From positions 1 through 10,337 of the forward strand of contig MFZI01000016.1 in NCBI GenBank assembly GCA_001789355.1: 10,337 nt of DNA, read 5' to 3'. The notes beneath the pieces were generated by a model. That model ran no database searches. It was given only the letters and a program-made list of their open reading frames with translations, and was not told the origin of the DNA. The stretch comes from Candidatus Roizmanbacteria bacterium RIFCSPHIGHO2_01_FULL_39_8 (GTDB lineage Bacteria; Patescibacteriota; Microgenomatia; UBA1406; GWC2-37-13). Shown in pieces: positions 1-5,235 of this stretch (its first letter is position 1; each line of letters starts with the position of its first letter). The position numbers and the translations under genes were made by a program.

Positions 1-421
1 ATATCACTCGAAGACCATACATATATTTTCCCCCAAAATCGTAGCCCCGACCCGGATCGAGTGGACCGGGGTGTTGGTTAATAATTCTTCCGTGGTACTC
101 TTTTATGATTGATTCTGGAGTGAGAGGCAGCCAACCATTTTGCGAGATCAGATCAATGTCAAATTTTTTCAAAATCCGTAATAATTTTTGGCTGAAAGAC
201 GCAATCAGATTTTTATTAAACCGGACGATGGCTATATTTTTTGCAGCAATTCCCAGTTTTCGTGCCTTCTCAATTCCACCTGCATTAGGTCGACTTGAAA
301 TAATGAGTGCTGGATCAATCATATTTTTTAACTCTCCATAAAAACCAGCTTTAAGAATGGATTCCATTGTCGTGCCACCTCCAGAGATTAAAATGGCTAT
401 TTTTAGTGGACGTTTTTTCAT
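1..421 (-). CDS. purN: Phosphoribosylglycinamide formyltransferase (GAR transformylase), 5' part, cut by window edge
   Basis: PurN transfers a formyl group from 10-formyl-tetrahydrofolate to GAR, step 3 of cytoplasmic de novo purine synthesis. Reading back from an ATG at 421-419 gives 140 uninterrupted codons to the window edge; the C-terminal part is outside. Residues 12-22 (ISGGGTTMESI) match the phosphate-binding SGxGSNLxAI loop of the family. Residues 42-58 resemble its SNxxxAxGLxxAxxxGI stretch. N115 and H117 in GRIINQHPGPLDPG match the catalytic Asn/His of NxHPSLLP (E. coli N106/H108). The third catalytic residue, an Asp, would lie beyond the edge. The ATG overlaps the purF TGA as ATGA, so translation is probably coupled; no Shine-Dalgarno is visible. 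The HPGPLDPG version of the usual HPSLLP motif is divergent. Family assignment is solid; the exact formyl donor (folate rather than formate) follows from the family. Confidence 0.88.
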   Translation of the reverse strand, partial: MKKRPLKIAILISGGGTTMESILKAGFYGELKNMIDPALIISSRPNAGGIEKARKLGIAAKNIAIVRFNKNLIASFSQKLLRILKKFDIDLISQNGWLPLTPESIIKEYHGRIINQHPGPLDPGRGYDFGGKYMYGLRVI

Positions 422-1944
422 GAAATTATAGTTGGTGGCGAATGAATCTCTCCTGCTCGAGAAATTGGATAGTGACCGGTGACGCAACCTCCGCATCCGC
501 CATTAGCAAGAAATATTTCGTCTTGATCTTTCGGCACAACAATATAATTGGATAAAAGTCTTGCTTTGATAAAGCCACGATTGCTGATGTAACGGATACT
601 ACTGGTACCAAGTTCCTTGGCAATTTTTCCTGAATCACCATTGTGACGAGAAGCAATAAGCTCTTCGTGGGTTCGAATGCTCACGCCCAAATGGCAGCGA
701 TGTTTCACCGGCGGAAAACCAATAATCCAATGCACTTCTTTGGCACCAAGCGAAAAAATTGCTTTGGTAATTTTGATTGAAACGTTGCCTCTTATAATTG
801 AGTCATCACCAATCACCACAATAGCGTCTTGCCAAATTCTTCTGTCGGGAACAAGTGATAATTTTCCTAATACTTTTTTCTTGATCGAATTCTTTTGATC
901 GTCTCTCATAAAAAGTCTCTGGATGCCATTACTATCGAAGTGATCACGAATGATCACTTGTCGATAGGGAATCCCTAATTCATTTGCATAGCCACTTGCC
1001 ACATATACACCAGAATCAGGAACACCGACAACAAAGCTGGCATTTTTTATCGGTAATTCTTGGGCCAATATTTGGCCGCACCGCTCGCGGAATGTACTGA
1101 TCGCCATCCAATTTTTAACATCGCTTTTAGCAGTATTTTTCTCATGAGTGGGTAAAAGGGAGTTTGGTCGGCCAAAATAAGCCCATTCAAAATCACAAAA
1201 ATGTTTCGGACTCATTGAGCTGGATTGAATAACTTTTAACCCTTTGCGATCAATACGAACGATTTCTCCTTTGCCTACTTCATGCAAAACGTTTGCACCA
1301 ACTTTGTCAAATGCATATGTTTCTGAAGCGATGATCCAAACATCTTTTCGTTTACCCACAAAAAGGGGTCTGATACCAAACTGATCTCGCGCTGCGTATA
1401 TTCGATTATCTAAGCCAATAATAAGACTGTAGGCCCCTGCAACTGACCGAAGCGTCTTGATTAATTTCGTATCCCAGGAAGAGCCCTGGCTTTCAGCCAA
1501 TAATGCAGTAAAAAGATACGTATCGCTGATATCTGGCGGCAAAGGGTGTGGAATTTTTTTTCTCATTTCCGAAGTTGCAGCAAATTCACCATTATGAATC
1601 ACGCAGATATCGGTTCCATCTTTTGCTTTAACTTTGCAGGGTTGTAAGTTTATTTTGTTATATCCTCCAAAGGTACCATATCGACAATGAACCAGCGTCC
1701 ATCTGGCCTTTTTGTTAAATCGAGACACAATTTTTTTGTTAAATACTTGGCGAATAAGTCCATTGCCTGTATACCGCCCAATCCCTTCGGCCGTTTGAAT
1801 GGCGACGCCGGCTCCTTGTTGACCGCGGTGTTGCAATGCGCCTGCCGCAACAAGCGCAAAAGGTAATTGTTTCGTCAATTTTGCAGTAAAGATTCCGACG
1901 ATCCCGCACTTTTCTTGCAAGGGTTTATCGATTTCTATCTCCAT
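418..1944 (-). CDS. purF: Amidophosphoribosyltransferase (glutamine PRPP amidotransferase)
   Basis: PurF catalyses the committed step of purine synthesis: PRPP plus glutamine gives 5-phosphoribosylamine, glutamate and PPi. At 508 aa it has the usual length. The N-terminal Ntn-type glutaminase begins after a 12-residue propeptide with nucleophile C13 (KCGIVGIF). Other glutaminase motifs are HRGQQGAG at 39-46, R88, HNGEF at 117-121 and SDT at 140-142. The C-terminal phosphoribosyltransferase domain carries the PRPP loop at 376-389 (GDDSIIRG core). C250, C417, C484 and C487 (GGCGGC) sit where Bacillus-type PurF binds its Fe4S4 cluster, so this is inferred to be the Fe-S, propeptide-processed type. 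The ATG at 1944 is favoured because it leaves the normal propeptide length. There is no Shine-Dalgarno; the U-tract of a terminator hairpin touches the start codon. It is followed by purN with a 4-base overlap. Confidence 0.95.
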   Translation of the reverse strand: MEIEIDKPLQEKCGIVGIFTAKLTKQLPFALVAAGALQHRGQQGAGVAIQTAEGIGRYTGNGLIRQVFNKKIVSRFNKKARWTLVHCRYGTFGGYNKINLQPCKVKAKDGTDICVIHNGEFAATSEMRKKIPHPLPPDISDTYLFTALLAESQGSSWDTKLIKTLRSVAGAYSLIIGLDNRIYAARDQFGIRPLFVGKRKDVWIIASETYAFDKVGANVLHEVGKGEIVRIDRKGLKVIQSSSMSPKHFCDFEWAYFGRPNSLLPTHEKNTAKSDVKNWMAISTFRERCGQILAQELPIKNASFVVGVPDSGVYVASGYANELGIPYRQVIIRDHFDSNGIQRLFMRDDQKNSIKKKVLGKLSLVPDRRIWQDAIVVIGDDSIIRGNVSIKITKAIFSLGAKEVHWIIGFPPVKHRCHLGVSIRTHEELIASRHNGDSGKIAKELGTSSIRYISNRGFIKARLLSNYIVVPKDQDEIFLANGGCGGCVTGHYPISRAGEIHSPPTIIS

Positions 1945-1955
1945 AAAACAAGAAA

Positions 1956-1975
1956 ACCCGCCAAATTTGGCGGGT
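1956..1975 (-). terminator. Intrinsic terminator in the purF leader
   Basis: A perfect 20-base palindrome (arms ACCCGCCA and TGGCGGGT, AATT loop) is followed on the minus strand by TTTTCTTGTTTT, which ends directly at the purF ATG (1944). The GC-rich stem plus U-tract is a standard rho-independent terminator for minus-strand transcription; the plus-strand side has no clean U-tract. It lies between the promoter at 2028-2055 and purF, so it must be read through or regulated for purF to be expressed. It could also stop readthrough from tRNA-Gly. Confidence 0.8.
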
Positions 1976-2022
1976 CAGTTTATAATCTTTTCATCAAAGA
2001 ATCGAATTCTTTGAACATTCAT
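1975..2022 (-). CDS. Possible 15-codon leader peptide upstream of purF
   Basis: An ATG at 2022-2020 opens the frame MNVQRIRFFDEKIIN and ends at TGA 1977-1975. The last base of the stop is the first base of the terminator palindrome. The ATG lies about 6 bases after the -10 of the purF promoter, so the transcript could begin at or next to the start codon (leaderless). A ribosome at this stop would cover the 5' arm of the terminator, which would favour readthrough into purF. No stretch of regulatory codons stands out, only Phe-Phe at 8-9 and Ile-Ile at 13-14. A frame of this length can easily arise by chance, so this is a candidate only. Confidence 0.3.
   Translation of the reverse strand: MNVQRIRFFDEKIIN
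1994..2014 (-). promoter_or_regulatory. Leader hairpin 1 of purF
   Basis: A perfect 9-bp inverted repeat (TCAAAGAAT / ATTCTTTGA) with a 3-base loop lies about 7 bases after the predicted transcription start and 18 bases before the terminator palindrome. It is AT-rich and has no U-tract, so it is not itself a terminator. Its arms do not match the terminator arms, so it is not a classical antiterminator. It may be a pause hairpin, a protein-binding site or an RNA-stabilising 5' structure. Confidence 0.5.
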
Positions 2023-2027
2023 ATTCT

Positions 2028-2055
2028 ATTATCTCATGAAAAAATTACTTGTCAA
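2028..2055 (-). promoter_or_regulatory. Sigma70-type promoter for purF-purN
   Basis: On the minus strand a perfect -35 TTGACA (2055-2050) is followed after 16 bases by GATAAT (2033-2028), a 5/6 match to the -10 consensus. The predicted start of transcription is near 2022-2020, giving a leader of about 75-78 bases before the purF ATG. This is the best -35/-10 pair in the window. It lies downstream of tRNA-Gly, so the purine genes have their own promoter. Confidence 0.75.
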
Positions 2056-2151
2056 TAAAATAAATATTTACCCTTCACCCTTTTTGAAAGAACTAAACTG
2101 TGTCCCGAAGAATAGAGTTTGGATTGCTAGCAAACTAACCGTTTGATCGAG

Positions 2152-2223
2152 AGCGGTGGAGGGGATTTGAACCCCTGACCTTCTCCTTGGAAGGGAGACA
2201 TTCTACCGCTGAACTACCACCGC
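2152..2223 (-). tRNA. tRNA-Gly (anticodon UCC)
   Basis: The minus strand folds into a full cloverleaf of 72 bases. It has a 7-bp acceptor stem GCGGTGG/CCACCGC with discriminator U, a D stem GTTC/GAAT (one G-U pair), and an anticodon stem TCTCC/GGAGA with loop CTTCCAA (anticodon at 2191-2189). The T stem is AGGGG/CCCCT with loop TTCAAAT. The 3' CCA is not encoded and must be added after transcription. The anticodon UCC reads GGA/GGG and can wobble to other Gly codons. It is the only RNA gene seen in the window. Confidence 0.96.
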
Positions 2224-2237
2224 TTTACAAAACAAAA

Positions 2238-2243
2238 TATTAT
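2238..2243 (+). promoter_or_regulatory. Possible -10 element for the family 39 glycosyltransferase
   Basis: TATTAT (5/6 of the -10 consensus) ends 8 bases before the ATG at 2252 and overlaps, on the opposite strand, the TATAAT of the tRNA promoter. No convincing -35 is present, since the upstream DNA is the tRNA gene. If used, it would give a nearly leaderless mRNA. The AT-rich symmetry of the site makes chance likely. Confidence 0.3.
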
Positions 2244-2268
2244 ATCATTGGATGAGTATGCAGATCAA
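2239..2268 (-). promoter_or_regulatory. Promoter of tRNA-Gly
   Basis: A perfect TATAAT (2244-2239 on the minus strand) lies 15 bases before the mature tRNA 5' end. An imperfect -35 TTGATC (2268-2263) is 18 bases upstream of it. The -35 falls inside the first codons of the divergent glycosyltransferase gene. The -10 is convincing; the -35 is moderate. Confidence 0.55.
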
Positions 2269-3604
2269 GAAAAAACTACTTTTGATCTTTTTTATAGCCC
2301 TCATAGTTCGACTCATTAGCCTCACCCAGTCCCTTTGGCTCGATGAGGCGACGACGGCTAGAGTCGTTCAACAATTCAATTTTCTTGACATTGTAACGAA
2401 ATTTTCTCCCCAAGATTTTCATCCACCACTTTACTATCTCTTCCTGAAGGTCTGGACCAGTAGTTTTGGCTTTAGTGAAATTGCCTTGCGTATGCCATCT
2501 GTGCTGTTTAGCTTGTTGGCTGGTTACCTGGTTTACTTGTTGGGAAGAAGAATAAAAAATGAGAAAGTCGGAGTTTGGGCTGCGTTATTTTTTTTATTCA
2601 ACCCACTCATAATCTACTACAGTCAGGAAGCGAGGATGTACATGATGACAACTTTTTTTCTATCAGGGTCACTATATTGCTTATTAGCTTGTTTGCGAGT
2701 TAACGAGTTAAAAAAACAAAATTATAAATTTATTTTGTTTTTTACGCTATTTGCTGTTGCAAGTTTTTATACCTTTTATGGGGCAATTTTTCTCATTATC
2801 CCAATGTTTTTATATCTTTTTTATAAAAGGAAGTATGCATTTTTTCTCATATTTCTTATCTTCTTTCTCTTATCTCTTTTGATCATAGGTCCTCTTCTCT
2901 ATCATCAACTCATCCATGCACGCGAGAGTCTTGGCATTGTTGCGAATTGGAAAAATGTTCTCGGTACAGTTAACTTCAAAAATTTACTTCTCATCCCATT
3001 AAAGTTCTCGATAGGAAGAATAAATTTTAATCCAAAATGGGCATATTGGGCGATATCGGGAGTTTGGACAGTATTTATTTGGTTATTTGTTCTAAAGGGA
3101 GGTCGGAAAAATAGGCTTTTTCTTTTTCTGGCTATCAGTCCTTTGATCATTGCAGTTTTGTTTTCATTCTTCTCTCCTCTGCTGCAATATTTTCGATTCT
3201 TATATTTAATTCCTCTCGTTAGCTTGCTCTTAGGGCAAGAATTACACCTTAAAGGTGTAAGAGTTGTTGTCCTGGCGGGATTTTTACTTTTTTCTTTGTT
3301 TTACCTTTTATTTCCTCAGTTCCACCGCGAAGACTGGAAAAATCTAAGTATGGACCTTCCTTCGCGTCTTCCTCTTTTCATGGTGTACTCCTCATCAGAC
3401 CCGATTCAATACTACCGAAGTAATATGAATATCCACGATTTTTCCGAACTAACAAAGCAAAAAATATTGAGAGAGATTGTCGTCGTTCCCTATACGGCTG
3501 ACATCCATGGAGTCAATTACCAGGAAAATCTAGCGGCCGGAGGCTTTAAAAAAGTCGAAGAAAAATCTTTTCGCGGGATTGTATACGAAAAATGGTCAAA
3601 ATGA
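2252..3604 (+). CDS. Membrane glycosyltransferase, family 39 / ArnT-PMT-like (GT-C fold)
   Basis: An integral membrane protein of 450 aa, expected to transfer a sugar from a polyprenyl-phosphate donor to a lipid, glycan or protein acceptor on the outer face of the membrane. After an N-terminal hydrophobic helix (about 8-27) it has the GT-C acidic motif LWLDEATT with D31-E32 in the first external loop. The family-typical DFHPPLYYLFLKVW follows at 55-68, then ALRMPSVLFSLLAGYLVYLLGRR (78-100) and NPLIIYYSQEARMYMM (117-132). About ten further hydrophobic segments run to roughly 355, followed by a soluble tail of about 95 residues. The first ATG is used; another in-frame ATG lies two codons later, and no Shine-Dalgarno is visible. 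It stands alone on its strand and ends exactly where the opposing flippase gene ends. Donor and acceptor cannot be told from sequence. Confidence 0.85.
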   Translation: MSMQIKKKLLLIFFIALIVRLISLTQSLWLDEATTARVVQQFNFLDIVTKFSPQDFHPPLYYLFLKVWTSSFGFSEIALRMPSVLFSLLAGYLVYLLGRRIKNEKVGVWAALFFLFNPLIIYYSQEARMYMMTTFFLSGSLYCLLACLRVNELKKQNYKFILFFTLFAVASFYTFYGAIFLIIPMFLYLFYKRKYAFFLIFLIFFLLSLLIIGPLLYHQLIHARESLGIVANWKNVLGTVNFKNLLLIPLKFSIGRINFNPKWAYWAISGVWTVFIWLFVLKGGRKNRLFLFLAISPLIIAVLFSFFSPLLQYFRFLYLIPLVSLLLGQELHLKGVRVVVLAGFLLFSLFYLLFPQFHREDWKNLSMDLPSRLPLFMVYSSSDPIQYYRSNMNIHDFSELTKQKILREIVVVPYTADIHGVNYQENLAAGGFKKVEEKSFRGIVYEKWSK

Positions 3605-4900
3605 TCAATAATTTTTTTGTACAAAAAACTTATATCTTATCTCTCTGATCGAAGCAATCACTTGAATTGCGATCGCAACGATCAAAGCTGCTGTAATAGC
3701 CCAGGGCGGGCCGTATACTCCCATCTTTGGGATAAGCCACCATGATCCGAGAGTGAGAATGAGAAAAAACACAATATTCGAAATGAGAATATAGATAGGT
3801 TTTTTGACCGTGTAGAGGAGAAATAACATAGGTAGACTTCCCAGTGCGTAAAGAATAAAGGGCAAAGTGAGTGCTTTTGTTATAGGTGCTGTTTCGGCGA
3901 ATTTACCTGTGAAAAATAGATCAAAAACTTGATTTGGAGTAATGAAGATAAGGAAGAACAATCCCGCTGGCACAAGAAGGTACATGAATCCGGTTTTAAG
4001 CTGAGAAATAACCTCCTCCTTCTTGGTAATATTTGCGAAAGAGGGAGACAAAACCTGAGTTATGCTAATGACTGTAGTGATGACTGTCAGAATAATTTTT
4101 TGTGAGAGTCCGTAATATCCTACTTCAGCTTTTGACCTGAAATAAGAAAGTAAAAATAAATCCATACGGAGTCCCAGATTAAAGAACTGGGACGCTAAAA
4201 AGTAGGTGAGCGTATATTTGAATCGGAATTCATTTTTGTCTATCTTTGTTTCTATAAATATAGGAACTAAATCTTTCTTTTCAAAAAAGAGCAGCATAAA
4301 AAAGATGATAGGCCCCAAAATACCGAATACAAAAATTACCGATCCTATCCCAGCGGTTTTAGTTACGATAATCAATAATAACAGCAACGTTTTGACGATG
4401 TTTGCGAGATTAAGGTATAAATTGGTTTTGACGAATTTTTTGGCAGCAAACAAAATATTTTGGAGAAAATTCTGCCATATGAGAAAAAGCACAGAGAAAG
4501 CGGTGAGTGCTAATTCCCACCAAGGAGCGCCAGTTTTAAAAAAAACCTTGTCAAGGAAAGGAAATGAGATCAAAAGAAAAGCGATAACGATAAATGAAAA
4601 CAGTGACTGATAAAAAAAGGTACTCTTGATAAATCGGTATAGTTGATAGGTTTTTTTTTCATAGAGATCGGGTAGATAGGAGTAGATCGTTGCGGTGGTA
4701 CCAAAATCAAGAACATTAGCCAGGACATAGGCTATCCCAAGAAGCACGCTCAAGACCCCATATTGTGAGGGGGTCAGGATTCTCACCAGAATAAGAGCAA
4801 AGAGTGCGGTAAAAAAAACGTTGAGGTAGTTTCCGAGAGTATTTATAACAACGTTTTTGCTCGTTGGACGTTTGATAAAGTCAATAAGGCGAGGAATCAT
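3605..4900 (-). CDS. Wzx-like polysaccharide flippase (MATE/MVF superfamily), copy 1
   Basis: A protein of 431 aa with about a dozen hydrophobic segments, expected to flip undecaprenyl-linked glycans from the inner to the outer leaflet of the cytoplasmic membrane. The N-terminal pattern NTLGNYLNVFFTALFALILV followed by RILTPSQYGVLSVLLGIAYV and a DFGTTATIYSYLP stretch is typical of Wzx/RfbX proteins. A Lys/Arg-rich C-terminus (IREIRYKFFVQKNY) follows the last helix. I place the start at the ATG 4900-4898; a TTG two codons upstream (4906) would extend it, but the ATG fits the extended -10 at 4910-4918 better. The stop TGA abuts the stop of the convergent glycosyltransferase. It is clearly different in sequence from the second flippase in the window. 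The glycan it carries is unknown. Confidence 0.85.
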   Translation of the reverse strand: MIPRLIDFIKRPTSKNVVINTLGNYLNVFFTALFALILVRILTPSQYGVLSVLLGIAYVLANVLDFGTTATIYSYLPDLYEKKTYQLYRFIKSTFFYQSLFSFIVIAFLLISFPFLDKVFFKTGAPWWELALTAFSVLFLIWQNFLQNILFAAKKFVKTNLYLNLANIVKTLLLLLIIVTKTAGIGSVIFVFGILGPIIFFMLLFFEKKDLVPIFIETKIDKNEFRFKYTLTYFLASQFFNLGLRMDLFLLSYFRSKAEVGYYGLSQKIILTVITTVISITQVLSPSFANITKKEEVISQLKTGFMYLLVPAGLFFLIFITPNQVFDLFFTGKFAETAPITKALTLPFILYALGSLPMLFLLYTVKKPIYILISNIVFFLILTLGSWWLIPKMGVYGPPWAITAALIVAIAIQVIASIREIRYKFFVQKNY

Positions 4901-4909
4901 AAACAATAC

Positions 4910-4918
4910 ATTGTAGCA
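4910..4918 (-). promoter_or_regulatory. Extended -10 promoter for flippase copy 1
   Basis: TGCTACAAT on the minus strand is an extended -10 (TGn plus a 5/6 match to TATAAT). No good -35 is seen, as is usual for extended -10 promoters. The expected start of transcription, about 4903, is only a few bases before the ATG at 4900, so the mRNA would be nearly leaderless. Confidence 0.45.
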
Positions 4919-4945
4919 AAAAAATAAATACGTAATACGAACTAT

Positions 4946-4973
4946 TTGTTATTAAGGAGAAATACTTTATAAT
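4946..4973 (+). promoter_or_regulatory. Promoter of the SemiSWEET-gmd-methyltransferase unit
   Basis: TTGTTA (4946-4951, 4/6 of the -35) is followed after 16 bases by a perfect TATAAT (4968-4973). The start ATG at 4980 begins 7 bases after the -10, so transcription would start at or within a base or two of the start codon: a leaderless mRNA. An AAGGAG at 4954-4959 lies in the spacer, 20 bases from this ATG and too far for normal Shine-Dalgarno use. Confidence 0.6.
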
Positions 4974-4979
4974 GACCTA

Positions 4980-5234
4980 ATGGACAAAGTAAATCTACTC
5001 GGATATGGTGCAACCATACTTTCATCTTTCACCTTTCTACCGCAGGTAATCAATACCTGGAAAACAAGATCGACAAAAGACTTCTCCCTTGCCACCCTAT
5101 TTATAGGGTTTTTTTCATCGCTTTTATGGCTCGTCTATGGTATTATGTTAGAAGCTTTTCCCATAATACTGGCGAACCTTATAGTAATGTCAAGCTGGTT
5201 AATAATTTTACTTTTTAAGCTCAAATATACCTAA
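4980..5234 (+). CDS. SemiSWEET-type sugar transporter (PQ-loop/MtN3 family)
   Basis: A small membrane protein of 84 aa, the usual SemiSWEET size. It has three hydrophobic helices at about 5-22, 40-58 and 61-79. The first carries the family PQ motif in FTFLPQVINTWKTRSTKDFS (residues 18-37), the signature of bacterial SemiSWEETs; the second contains LLWLVYGI. Known SemiSWEETs form homodimers and move mono- or disaccharides by facilitated diffusion. The N-terminus is short and no signal peptide is evident. It is the first gene of a three-gene unit, with one base separating it from gmd, so its substrate may be linked to mannose or deoxy-sugar metabolism; that link is inference from position only. 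The ATG is fixed by an in-frame TAA at 4953-4955 and the absence of other starts. Confidence 0.9.
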   Translation: MDKVNLLGYGATILSSFTFLPQVINTWKTRSTKDFSLATLFIGFFSSLLWLVYGIMLEAFPIILANLIVMSSWLIILLFKLKYT

Positions 5235-5235
5235 T

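Noticed and set aside
422..430. TATAAT just upstream of the purN ATG
   Set aside because: It is only 3 bases from the ATG and is formed by the last purF codons (Thr-Ile-Ile-Ser). The spacing does not fit transcription starting at purN, and the ATGA overlap explains expression.
1945..2022. Purine, PRPP or other known riboswitch in the purF leader
   Set aside because: The leader is too short, and none of the conserved aptamer loops or a three-way junction can be recognised.
2056..2151. Possible terminator or small RNA between tRNA-Gly and the purF promoter
   Set aside because: Only a weak 5-bp stem (GTTTG/CAAAC) is seen, with a large loop and no U-tract. No reading frame or RNA fold stands out.
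3612..3628. T7 run and AT-only palindrome just after the family 39 transferase stop, as a terminator
   Set aside because: There is no GC-rich stem before the T run, and the bases encode the flippase C-terminus. The stem would be nearly all A-T, so it is not a credible terminator.
4206..4610. 134-codon open frame on the plus strand inside the flippase gene
   Set aside because: It is a shadow of the real minus-strand gene, Lys/Asn-rich with no recognisable motif. The opposite strand encodes a clear membrane protein over the same bases.
4901..4906. TTG start two codons upstream for flippase copy 1
   Set aside because: It lies too close to the extended -10 to be transcribed reliably, and an ATG follows two codons later. 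The ATG is preferred, although the TTG cannot be excluded.
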